NCBI GenBank assembly: GCA_964583165.1 | Contig: CAZOVK010000001.1 | Coordinates: forward strand, 62,001-126,000 | DNA: 64,000 bases | Source: CAZOVK01 sp964583165 | GTDB lineage: Bacteria; Bacillota; Clostridia; Lachnospirales; WRAX01 | Direction: 5' to 3' | In this document: positions 26,376-34,624 of the stretch, piece by piece | Layout of the letters: each line of letters opens with the position of its first letter | Position numbering within the stretch: position 1 is the stretch's first letter | The notes under the pieces: model-generated | The model's input: the letters and a program-made list of their open reading frames with translations, nothing else | The model's database searches: none | Told to the model about the DNA's origin: nothing | Made by a program: the position numbers and the translations under genes

Positions 26376-27656
26376 ATGCCTACAACTGAACGCAACACCG
26401 CCGCCACCGCTTTGAGAGCGGTTGAGGATGGCGGTTATAATAATCTGGTTTTGAAGAATTTGCTTGCGGACACAACACTTTCGCGCGAACAGCGCGGCTT
26501 TGTCACGGAGGCCGTCAACGGCGCGTTGCGCTGGATGATTTATCTTGACTATTGCATTGACCGTTTCGCGTCGCGAAAGACAGAGGAAATGGACGCGGAA
26601 GTCCGCTCGGTACTGCGTGTCGGCGCGTATGAACTTTTATTTATGAACAGCCCGGCGTATGCCGTGATAAACGAGTACGTAGAATGTATTAAAGCGGGTA
26701 AGGTCGCGTATCTCGCGGGTTTCGCGAACGCAATCTTGCGAAACATCGAGCGCAACAAGGGGAAAATCGCACTGCCGAACCCCGAAACCGAACCGACGCG
26801 TTATCTGTCGGTGAAATACGCCCATCCCGTTTGGCTCGTGGAATTATGGTTCAAACATTATGGCGCGGATATTACGGAACAGATTCTTAAAGCAGACCAA
26901 GAAACGCCACGTGGCGTTAATATTTGTATAAACACCCTGAAAACAGACGCAGTCGCACTCACGCAAGAGCTTCAAGCGGCGGGTGTCCGCGTTGAGGCGA
27001 CCGAAAACGCGCTGACACTCTCCCGCGCTTCTGATATAGCGGGTATTTCGGCGTTTAGGGCGGGAATGTTTCACGTTATGGATAATTCGGCTATGGAAGC
27101 GGTTAGGCTCGCGAATCCACAACCGGGCGAAACCGTTCTCGATATGTGCGCCGCCCCCGGCGGGAAGGCGTTTATGAGCGCCATTATGATGAACAATACA
27201 GGCTTAATCATCGCGCGTGACATTCACCCACATAAGATTAGGCTTATTGAACAAGGCGCGGCGCGGCTCGGCCTCAAAAACATCAAAGCCGCCGTCCACG
27301 ACGGTACAATCCCTGACAGAGAACTCTTTGGCTCAATGGATTTGGTGATTCTCGACGCGCCATGCTCGGGGTTAGGGCTTTGCCGCAAGAAGCCCGACAT
27401 CAAGTTAAAAAAACAGCCTGACAACCTAAAGCAACTCGTCACGCTCCAGCGTCAATTGCTCATGCAAGCCGCCATGTACCCCAACCACAACGGGCGCATA
27501 CTCTACGCGACTTGCACGCTGAATAAAGAAGAAAACGAACAAAACATAGAATGGTTCACAGCAACGAACCCGTTCACAAAAACCGCCGAACGCACGATTT
27601 TACCCACAGGCGGAGCGGACGGTTTCTATATGGCTCTGTTGGAGAAAAGGAACTGA
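26376..27656 (+). CDS. rsmB: 16S rRNA (cytosine-967-C5)-methyltransferase RsmB
   Basis: A 426-residue rRNA methyltransferase. The N-terminal 130 residues form a NusB-like RNA-binding domain (REQRGFVTEAVNGALRW). The catalytic part has the SAM motif VLDMCAAPGGKAF, the motif IV LDAPCSGLGLCRKKPD with its cysteine, and the nucleophile region YATCTLNKEENE. It starts the gene run rsmB-rlmN-prpC-prkC-rsgA-rpe, an order widespread in Firmicutes. The stop overlaps the rlmN start (TGATG). Confidence 0.95.
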   Translation: MPTTERNTAATALRAVEDGGYNNLVLKNLLADTTLSREQRGFVTEAVNGALRWMIYLDYCIDRFASRKTEEMDAEVRSVLRVGAYELLFMNSPAYAVINEYVECIKAGKVAYLAGFANAILRNIERNKGKIALPNPETEPTRYLSVKYAHPVWLVELWFKHYGADITEQILKADQETPRGVNICINTLKTDAVALTQELQAAGVRVEATENALTLSRASDIAGISAFRAGMFHVMDNSAMEAVRLANPQPGETVLDMCAAPGGKAFMSAIMMNNTGLIIARDIHPHKIRLIEQGAARLGLKNIKAAVHDGTIPDRELFGSMDLVILDAPCSGLGLCRKKPDIKLKKQPDNLKQLVTLQRQLLMQAAMYPNHNGRILYATCTLNKEENEQNIEWFTATNPFTKTAERTILPTGGADGFYMALLEKRN

Positions 27657-28690
27657 TGGACAAGATAGACCTACTGGGGTTAGGCAAAACAGAATTAACC
27701 GAACTGACAGCGACTTTGGGCGCGAAAACTTACGCCGCGAAGCAGATTTTTGCGTGGCTTCACAAGTCGCTTTGCGCGGACGTTTCGGGCTTTACGAACC
27801 TGTCGAAGGATTTACGCGCGAAACTGGACGATATGGCGTTCATTCAGAACGCGAAGATTGAAAAAATCATGCGTTCCGATGATGGGAATACGGCGAAATA
27901 CTTGCTGAATTTAGACGGAAGCACTATAATAGAGAGTGTGTTTTTGCGCTTTGGCTACGGGAACACTGTTTGTGTATCGACACAAGCGGGTTGCCGTATG
28001 CGTTGTGCGTTTTGTGTGTCGGGGCAGGGGTTCATGCGAAACCTTCGAGCTTCTGAGATACTAGCGCAGATTTATGCAATAGCGCGTGACACGAACGAGC
28101 GCATCAGCCATGTTGTGTTAATGGGCGCGGGTGAACCGCTTGATAACTACAATGAAGTGTTGAAATTCATGAAACTCATAACAGACGCGGACGGATATGG
28201 CTTGTCGGCGCGTCACATCACGCTGTCAACATGCGGGATAACGCCGAACATATATGCGCTTTCAAAGGAGAACTTGCCTATAACATTGGCGCTAAGTCTT
28301 CACGCGCCGAATGATGATATTAGAAAGAAACTACTCCCAATAGCCAAGGCGTACCCACTTGACGGTGTTCTGGAAGCCTGCAAGGCATACGCAGACACGA
28401 CAAAACGGCGTGTTACGTTTGAATATATTTTACTCGACGGTATAAACGCAGAAGCAAAACACGCTTCAGAATTGGCGCGGCGGTTGAAGGCGCTCAATAT
28501 CCCGATTCATGTGAACCTCATACCATTCAACTCGGGCAGTGGTTCGTTCAGAAAGCCCGCCCCGCGCGTGATTGAAGGCTTCAAACAGGAACTTCAGAAA
28601 CACAAGATAGAAACGACAATAAGACAATCGCAGGGCGCTGACATTGCGGCGGCTTGCGGACAGCTCAAAGCGGAATTTAATGAGGTGTAA
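27656..28690 (+). CDS. rlmN: Dual-specificity 23S rRNA/tRNA C2-adenosine methyltransferase RlmN
   Basis: A 344-residue radical-SAM enzyme that methylates C2 of A2503 in 23S rRNA and A37 in tRNA. The N-terminal HhH-like part includes YAAKQIFAWLHK. The cluster motif CRMRCAFC, MGAGEPLDNY and the C-terminal RQSQGADIAAACGQL with its methyl-carrier cysteine are all present. The ATG at 27656 follows GGAGAAAAGG; the frame is open 105 bases upstream inside rsmB but without a site. Confidence 0.95.
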   Translation: MDKIDLLGLGKTELTELTATLGAKTYAAKQIFAWLHKSLCADVSGFTNLSKDLRAKLDDMAFIQNAKIEKIMRSDDGNTAKYLLNLDGSTIIESVFLRFGYGNTVCVSTQAGCRMRCAFCVSGQGFMRNLRASEILAQIYAIARDTNERISHVVLMGAGEPLDNYNEVLKFMKLITDADGYGLSARHITLSTCGITPNIYALSKENLPITLALSLHAPNDDIRKKLLPIAKAYPLDGVLEACKAYADTTKRRVTFEYILLDGINAEAKHASELARRLKALNIPIHVNLIPFNSGSGSFRKPAPRVIEGFKQELQKHKIETTIRQSQGADIAAACGQLKAEFNEV

Positions 28691-28691
28691 A

Positions 28692-29423
28692 ATGCAGGGT
28701 TTTGGGATTACGGACGTTGGCAAGACGCGCGAGAACAACGAGGACGCGATTTTTCTGACGAACGCGCCGATTGGGGTTTTGCCGAACTTGTTCATTGTCG
28801 CGGACGGCATGGGTGGTCATAACGCGGGGGAAGTGGCGAGCCGCCTATGTGTGGACTTCATCACGGACTATGTGAGGGACTATGAACCGCGCACCAACGA
28901 TTCGCGCGGAGTGCTTGAGCTGTTATCCGACGCTATCAAACACGCGAATATCGGCATTTTCATGAACTCCGCGAGTCTGCCCGAGCGCTTTGGCATGGGC
29001 ACAACGGTAACATTGTGTACGATAATCGGCGAAACGGCGCATTATGCGCACGCGGGCGACAGCCGCCTTTATGCGCTGGCTGACGAACTCGTTCAAGTCA
29101 GCGAAGACCACACAGCGGGTAATGAGCTGCTCAAACAGAAGCGCATAACGCCCGAACAGGCGGCGACCGACCCCATGTGCCAGATGTTAGTAAGAGCCGT
29201 GGGCACTGAAGATGATATAGAGGTAGAAACGGGCACGGTTTCGGGCGCGAGGGCGTTTTTACTCTGCTCCGACGGTCTGACGAATATGCTTTCTGATAAG
29301 GAAATTCAATCGATAGTGGAATCGAACAGCGAGCCGCACCAAAAATTAGCGGCACTTGTAGACACCGCCAACGAAAAGGGCGGTCATGACAATATCTCGG
29401 CGATACTGATTGTAGGGGTGTAG
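28692..29423 (+). CDS. prpC: PP2C-type serine/threonine phosphatase (PrpC/Stp)
   Basis: A 243-residue metal-dependent phosphatase that reverses phosphorylation by the PASTA kinase encoded next. Motifs: ITDVGKTRENNEDA (residues 6-19), VADGMGGHNAGEVAS, YAHAGDSRLY, LLCSDGLTNML and GGHDNISAI, giving the full set of metal-binding aspartates. The ATG at 28692 follows GAGGTG. It is one base from prkC. Confidence 0.95.
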   Translation: MQGFGITDVGKTRENNEDAIFLTNAPIGVLPNLFIVADGMGGHNAGEVASRLCVDFITDYVRDYEPRTNDSRGVLELLSDAIKHANIGIFMNSASLPERFGMGTTVTLCTIIGETAHYAHAGDSRLYALADELVQVSEDHTAGNELLKQKRITPEQAATDPMCQMLVRAVGTEDDIEVETGTVSGARAFLLCSDGLTNMLSDKEIQSIVESNSEPHQKLAALVDTANEKGGHDNISAILIVGV

Positions 29424-29424
29424 A

Positions 29425-31467
29425 GTGATACTCAACAAAGGAAAACTAATAGCTAACCGCTATGAAATACAAGAACTCATCGCGCAGGGCGGCATGAGCA
29501 TGGTTTACCGCGCTCTTGACACCATGCTGAACAGAAGCGTCACATTTAAGGTGTTAAAAGAAGAATTTCTGACGGACAATGAGGTTACGACGCGATTTAG
29601 GCGTGAGGCGCGTTCGGTTGCGCGGCTGTCACACCCGAATATTGTGAACGTGTTTGATGTGGGCGCGGAGAATGACGTTAATTACATTGTAATGGAATAC
29701 GTTGACGGGATGACACTCAAAGACCTAATCGCGAAGAGTGCGCCGTTTAACGACATCAGCGTATTGAGCGTGACGGTTCAGATAGCCGCCGCGCTCTCAC
29801 ACGCGCATAAAAACGGTATTATTCACCAAGACATTAAGCCCCAGAACATCATGGTCACGCGTGGCGGTGATGTCAAGGTCATGGACTTCGGCATTGCGCT
29901 CACAGTGGGCACATCAGGCGGAGGGGCGGCTTACGGCTCTGTTCATTATGTGTCGCCTGAGCAGGCAAGGGGCGCGGAGGTTGATTTCCGCACAGACTTG
30001 TATTCTTTGGGTATTGTCATGTATGAAATGGCGACGGGGGCATTGCCATATTCGGGCACGAACCCAATAGCCGTTGCGCGAAAGCACATCATGGAGCCAC
30101 TGCCCGACATCACGGCACTAAACCCCAATATCGCGACAACAACACTGGAGATTATCGCGAAACTGACGCAAAAAGACCCCAACAACCGCTTCCCGTCTGC
30201 CGAAGCGTTGGCTGTGGAGATAAAACGCGCACTCGCGCGGCTCACGGGCAAGAGTGGGTATGAGGAACTCGACTATCATTCAAGCGTTTATGATACAATG
30301 AAGTTGAGCACGGGTGATATTGAAGACGAAGAATATGACGAAGAGGACGAGGATTTCGCGGACGAAGAGATTGACTACGGCGCGGGGCGAACGCCCGAAC
30401 GCACGGCGGTTTTTGCGGCGATAGCCACGGCTCTTGTCATCATAATAATCGCGTCATTCTTGCTTATACCGAGGTTATTCGGCAAGCCCGAAGCAAAGGA
30501 TTTGGTAGAAGTCCCGAATATTAAGGAAACAACCACCGAGAAAGCCACAACAAGGCTCGAAAACCTAGGGCTTAAACTCGACATAATCGGCGAGCAGTAT
30601 TCCGAAACGGTTGACGAGGGCTACATCATAGCCCAGAATTACGAACCCGGTGGTATGATTCCGCTCGGTGAGTCAGTGGGTGTGCTTGTAAGTCTGGGCA
30701 CCAGACAATTTCAGATGATTGACTTGACGGGTAAAACGAGCGCAGATGCGAAGAAGAAAATCGCGGACGAGAACTTGCCGTTTGAGGTCATTGAAGATTA
30801 TGAGTACAGCTCGACAGTGCCCATTGAGGTCATTATACGCCAAGAACCCGCTGTGGGCGAGTGGCTCAAACCGGGCGAAAAGGTCTACATCTTCATCAGC
30901 AAAGGCCCCGAACTGACGACAACGCGTGTTCCCAACGTGTTAGGGCTTTCAGAATCGGCGGCTAAGGAGAAGCTTTTGGCGGCGGGGCTTAAAATCGGCG
31001 CAGTGAATACCGATTATTCGTCTAAGTATGAAAAGGGCTTAGTCTGCTTTCAAGCATCTGACCCCGACAAAGAGGTTGTGACAGGTACAATCGTGGGCAT
31101 AACGATAAGTATCGGTCCCGCGCCCGTTACGCCAACGCCATCCGCTTCTGATGTGCCGACAGATACAGAAACACCAAACATAGATAATCCGACTGATAAC
31201 CCCGATGACACGACGGATAACCCCGACACCAACGCGCCTAAGAGAAAGACACTCACTATCTCCCCACCGCTGGACGAGGGCATTGAATCCGTTCACATTC
31301 GCCTTGTGCGCGTGGACGGCAGCAGTTACTTTGACGTATATTCATTCCAAGTCAACGCCGAGGACTTCCCGCTCAATCTTGACGTGTTCGGCTTCGGCAA
31401 AGAGGAGTATATCCTTTTCGTTGACGGCGTGTCGCGCGGCTCACAAGTCGTTGACTTTACGGAGTAG
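29425..31467 (+). CDS. prkC: PASTA-domain serine/threonine kinase PrkC/PknB
   Basis: A 680-residue membrane kinase sensing muropeptides or lipid II. The kinase domain (about 12-275) has the glycine loop AQGGMSMVY, Lys42 in FKVLKEE, DFG at 154-156 and the catalytic segment HQDIKPQN (134-141), where the usual HRD arginine is glutamine. An acidic linker (about 300-320) precedes one helix (about 328-350), three PASTA repeats (about 355-570), a Pro/Thr/Asp-rich stretch and an extra C-terminal domain (about 615-680). GTG start, one base after prpC. Such kinases regulate cell division and wall synthesis. Confidence 0.95.
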   Translation: MILNKGKLIANRYEIQELIAQGGMSMVYRALDTMLNRSVTFKVLKEEFLTDNEVTTRFRREARSVARLSHPNIVNVFDVGAENDVNYIVMEYVDGMTLKDLIAKSAPFNDISVLSVTVQIAAALSHAHKNGIIHQDIKPQNIMVTRGGDVKVMDFGIALTVGTSGGGAAYGSVHYVSPEQARGAEVDFRTDLYSLGIVMYEMATGALPYSGTNPIAVARKHIMEPLPDITALNPNIATTTLEIIAKLTQKDPNNRFPSAEALAVEIKRALARLTGKSGYEELDYHSSVYDTMKLSTGDIEDEEYDEEDEDFADEEIDYGAGRTPERTAVFAAIATALVIIIIASFLLIPRLFGKPEAKDLVEVPNIKETTTEKATTRLENLGLKLDIIGEQYSETVDEGYIIAQNYEPGGMIPLGESVGVLVSLGTRQFQMIDLTGKTSADAKKKIADENLPFEVIEDYEYSSTVPIEVIIRQEPAVGEWLKPGEKVYIFISKGPELTTTRVPNVLGLSESAAKEKLLAAGLKIGAVNTDYSSKYEKGLVCFQASDPDKEVVTGTIVGITISIGPAPVTPTPSASDVPTDTETPNIDNPTDNPDDTTDNPDTNAPKRKTLTISPPLDEGIESVHIRLVRVDGSSYFDVYSFQVNAEDFPLNLDVFGFGKEEYILFVDGVSRGSQVVDFTE

Positions 31468-31470
31468 GTT

Positions 31471-32361
31471 ATGGAAGAAATTTGCAGGGGCAGAATTGAG
31501 AAGGGTGTAGGCGGGCTTTATTGGGTGAACACGGCGCAGGGCATTTTCGAGTGCCCCGCGCGTGGGTTGTTCCGCTTGCAGGGTGAAACCCCGCTTGTGG
31601 GCGATTTTGTGCAACTCGAATCGCTAGATTTAACGAATATGACGGCATATATATATGACATCGAACCGCGCAAGAATGAACTCTTGCGCCCACGCGTCGC
31701 AAATGTGGACATAGCCGTTGTCACGATTGCGGCGGCGAAACCCGCGCCGAACCCCATGCAGTTAGACAAACTGCTGATTCTGTGCGCCCACTATAACGTA
31801 GAAATATTGTTGTGCGTAAACAAGATGGATTTAGTGAAGAAAGCAGGGCGCGAACTCATAGAAAGTTATGAGCGCGCGGGCTTTAGAATGATTTGTGTAT
31901 CTTCAAAAACAGGCGAAAACATAGACGCGCTCAAAGACAAACTCGTGGGGCGTGTGTCGGTCTTTGCGGGGCCGAGTGGGGTAGGGAAGTCGAGTGTTAT
32001 CAACGCGATTATGCCGGGCAAGAACCTAGCCACATCAGAAATCAGCCGCAAAATCGAGCGCGGCAAGCATACCACGCGCCATACCGAACTGATGCGGTTT
32101 GACGAAAACAGCTATATAGTGGACGCGCCGGGCTTTACGTCACTCGATTTAAGCGGCATTGAGCCAGAGAAATTGCCTAAGCTTTACCCCGAGTTTGCAC
32201 CTTTCGCGGGCGGGTGTTATTATGCGGATTGTTTGCATGTGAGCGAGCACGATTGCGCCGTCAAGAGCCATGTTGGGGCAGAAGTACCCACCGCTCGGTA
32301 TGAGCGTTACCTTAGTATATTAGAAGAACTCCAAACAATAGAGAGGGAAAAATGGGATTAA
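31471..32361 (+). CDS. rsgA: Ribosome small-subunit biogenesis GTPase RsgA
   Basis: A 296-residue circularly permuted GTPase acting in late 30S assembly. An N-terminal OB fold is followed by G4 CVNKMD, then G1 GPSGVGKSSVIN and G3 VDAPGFT, the permuted order typical of RsgA. A zinc knuckle (GCYYADCLHVSEHDC) lies at the C-terminus. ATG with GGAGTAGG, three bases after prkC; overlaps rpe by 10 bases. Confidence 0.96.
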   Translation: MEEICRGRIEKGVGGLYWVNTAQGIFECPARGLFRLQGETPLVGDFVQLESLDLTNMTAYIYDIEPRKNELLRPRVANVDIAVVTIAAAKPAPNPMQLDKLLILCAHYNVEILLCVNKMDLVKKAGRELIESYERAGFRMICVSSKTGENIDALKDKLVGRVSVFAGPSGVGKSSVINAIMPGKNLATSEISRKIERGKHTTRHTELMRFDENSYIVDAPGFTSLDLSGIEPEKLPKLYPEFAPFAGGCYYADCLHVSEHDCAVKSHVGAEVPTARYERYLSILEELQTIEREKWD

Positions 32362-33032
32362 CGAAAATCTGTTTGTCGCCGTCAATACTCGCGGCTGACT
32401 TGGGCGATTTGCATAGTGAACTGAAGATATTGGCTGACAACGGCGTGCCGTATGTTCATATAGATGTTATGGATGGGCATTTCACGCCCAACTTGACGTT
32501 TGGCGTGCCTGTTGTGAAGTCTTTGCGCGCAAAAAGCGATTTGGTCTTTGACGTACATCTGATGATAACAAACCCGCTTGATTTCGTGAAGCCGTTCGCA
32601 GATGCGGGCGCGGACATTATCACGTTTCACCTTGAGGCCTGTGAAAGTGCCGAGATTGTGCGCGAAGTTATAATGAAAATACGTTCGTTTAATAAGCGCG
32701 TAGGTCTAAGCATCAGCCCCGCCACACCGATTGAAAACGCGTTGCCTTTTTTAGCGGAAATAGACATGTTGTTGGTTATGAGCGTTGTCCCCGGTTTCGG
32801 CGGTCAAAGTTTCATGCCCAACAGCCTCGACAAAATCAAAACAGCGCGGGCATTCGCGACAGAACACAACCTAAATCTTGACATAGAGGTAGACGGCGGT
32901 ATAACAACAGAGAACGTATCATCAGTCATAAAAAACGGCTGTAACATAATAGTAGCGGGTTCGTCCGTGTTCAAAACGGGTAAAACGGCTCTGAATATAA
33001 AGGCGTTTCACGATATTTTTCAGTTGGGGTGA
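32352..33032 (+). CDS. rpe: Ribulose-phosphate 3-epimerase
   Basis: A 226-residue TIM-barrel enzyme of the pentose phosphate pathway that interconverts ribulose-5- and xylulose-5-phosphate. Signature parts: CLSPSILAADLGDL, HIDVMDGHFTPNLTFG, MSVVPGFGGQSFM and the phosphate-binding EVDGGIT and IVAGSSVF. ATG with AGAGAGGG within the rsgA end. Conserved position after rsgA. Confidence 0.96.
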   Translation: MGLTKICLSPSILAADLGDLHSELKILADNGVPYVHIDVMDGHFTPNLTFGVPVVKSLRAKSDLVFDVHLMITNPLDFVKPFADAGADIITFHLEACESAEIVREVIMKIRSFNKRVGLSISPATPIENALPFLAEIDMLLVMSVVPGFGGQSFMPNSLDKIKTARAFATEHNLNLDIEVDGGITTENVSSVIKNGCNIIVAGSSVFKTGKTALNIKAFHDIFQLG

Positions 33033-33036
33033 AAAG

Positions 33037-33615
33037 ATGAACTATTGCAAGAAGTGTTTCAAGATTTTTGAAGAAGAAGCGGACTTTTGCCCGTCTTGCG
33101 GCGAGCCCTTCCCTAAGGCTGAGAGCACGGGCAGTGACCTGTCGCGTCGTATGGCAGAACTAGACAGCGCCATAGAGAGCCGCAAAGCGGCGGAAATACC
33201 GATAAGCCAGCCGAATGTAACACCGGCGCCGCCATATGCGCCGACAGAACCTGCGCCTTACGCGCCAACGCCATCGCCCTATACATCAACACCCACGCCG
33301 CCGCCTTTCAATCCATCCGCGCCGCCCTATCAACACATGCCGCCGTACTACCCGGCTTCGCCAGAAACCCCCGTTGTCGGCACGGCTAAGCGCGTCATAC
33401 TCACGCTTTTGAGCGTTTTCTTCGCGCCTGTCGGTGTTATCGCGGGCATAGTCTTTTTGTCGGCTAAAACCCGTGAAGAACGCGTGTTCGGTCAGACGCT
33501 TTTGACAATCGGCGTGGCGGAGTTTCTGATGGTTGCGCTACTGTGTTGTGGGATTATACTTTTCGCCCAGAACGCTTCTTACATGCTTTATGATATGTTC
33601 GGTGCTTTCTATTGA
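33037..33615 (+). CDS. Zinc-ribbon membrane protein with proline-rich linker
   Basis: A 192-residue protein. The N-terminus is a zinc ribbon (CKKCFKIFEEEADFCPSCG, residues 4-22). A long Pro/Ala/Thr/Tyr-rich linker (about 55-115) leads to two membrane helices (about 123-146 and 154-178). Zinc-ribbon plus membrane proteins of this kind are common in Firmicutes and of unknown function. ATG with GGGGTG, four bases after rpe. Confidence 0.72.
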   Translation: MNYCKKCFKIFEEEADFCPSCGEPFPKAESTGSDLSRRMAELDSAIESRKAAEIPISQPNVTPAPPYAPTEPAPYAPTPSPYTSTPTPPPFNPSAPPYQHMPPYYPASPETPVVGTAKRVILTLLSVFFAPVGVIAGIVFLSAKTREERVFGQTLLTIGVAEFLMVALLCCGIILFAQNASYMLYDMFGAFY

Positions 33616-33616
33616 T

Positions 33617-34189
33617 ATGGAGTTACCCGTCCGGTTCATCCAGAATATTGGGCGGCTTGTCTGTCATAGACTGCCTGAACGCTCGTTCTTAATAGCGGGC
33701 TTGCAGTTGCCCGTCTGTGCGCGCTGTACGGGGATTTTCGCGGGGGTATTTGTCGCGGGGCTTATTCTTTTGCTGTTTCGGCGAGGTGGCAATAAGCCGT
33801 TCGGTATTGCGACGGTCGTTTTGCTGTGCTTGGGTTTTTGCGCCGTTGGTTTTGACGGCGTTAGTTCATACTTAGGGATACGCGAAACAAACAACCTCAT
33901 TCGCGTAATCACAGGCATAATGCTCGGTGTGAGTTTGCCGCCGCTTTATGTATTACTCAAAAACTACAAAACCGATGGCGAAAACGCTGTCACGATTATC
34001 AAACGCCCGATTGAGGTAATACTTTCATGGGGCATAACAGCCGCGTTTATCAGCATTTCTGCGCTTATGGGCGGGAGTTTCTTTACGTGGCTTTTGCTTT
34101 CGTTAGTAATTGATTGCGCGATTGTTACGATTTATTGCGCGATACCCTATTTTTTGTGGGCGAAATTTAAGAAAATTGGATTGAATTAG
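33617..34189 (+). CDS. DUF2085 membrane protein
   Basis: A 190-residue protein with four to five membrane helices. The N-terminal CHRLPERSFLIAGLQLPVCARCTGIFAG, with conserved His, Cys and Cys, is the DUF2085 signature; the function is unknown. The ATG at 33617 is one base after the preceding stop and has no clear Shine-Dalgarno, so coupling is likely; the frame extends further upstream inside the previous gene. The end overlaps the promoter of the asp23-like gene. Confidence 0.8.
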   Translation: MELPVRFIQNIGRLVCHRLPERSFLIAGLQLPVCARCTGIFAGVFVAGLILLLFRRGGNKPFGIATVVLLCLGFCAVGFDGVSSYLGIRETNNLIRVITGIMLGVSLPPLYVLLKNYKTDGENAVTIIKRPIEVILSWGITAAFISISALMGGSFFTWLLLSLVIDCAIVTIYCAIPYFLWAKFKKIGLN

Positions 34190-34210
34190 GCATAGCCTTT
34201 CATATATAAT
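34181..34210 (+). promoter_or_regulatory. Promoter of asp23-like/DAK2 operon
   Basis: TTGAAT (34181-34186), 18-base spacer, TATAAT (34205-34210), starting within the last codons of the DUF2085 gene, about 40 bases before the asp23-like ATG. Confidence 0.6.
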
Positions 34211-34249
34211 AGTCGTAGTTGTAAAAGCTACCCGGAGGTGTAAAGATTT

Positions 34250-34609
34250 ATGGCGGCTAAGATTAAGAACGAATTAGGCATAATCACCATACAGGACGAG
34301 GTAATAGCGAACTTGGCGGGGCTTGCGGCAATGGACTGCTACGGCGTGGTGGGCATGGCGGCGAAGGACATGCGTGACGGGCTTGTGAAGCTTCTAAAGC
34401 TCGATTCGCTGTCACGCGGGATTGCGTTACATGTGAACGAGAGCGGCGTGAGTGTTGACATGCACATCATCGCCGAATACGGCACGAACATCCCCGCGAT
34501 TGTCGAATCGCTCGTAGAAACCGTGAAGTACAGACTGGAAGAAACATTGGCTATCCCTGTGAACCGCGTGGTCGTGTTCGTAGACGATGTCAGGGTAAAC
34601 AACAATTAA
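34250..34609 (+). CDS. Asp23/Gls24 family protein (YloU-like)
   Basis: A 119-residue envelope-stress-family protein. Typical segments are GIITIQDEVIANLAGLAAMDCYGVVGM at the start and EETLAIPVNRVVVFVDDV at the end. In Firmicutes the YloU-type member sits directly upstream of the DAK2 protein YloV, as here (16 bases apart). ATG with CGGAGGTG. Its precise function is not known. Confidence 0.92.
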   Translation: MAAKIKNELGIITIQDEVIANLAGLAAMDCYGVVGMAAKDMRDGLVKLLKLDSLSRGIALHVNESGVSVDMHIIAEYGTNIPAIVESLVETVKYRLEETLAIPVNRVVVFVDDVRVNNN

Positions 34610-34624
34610 GCAGGAGGCCAGACG

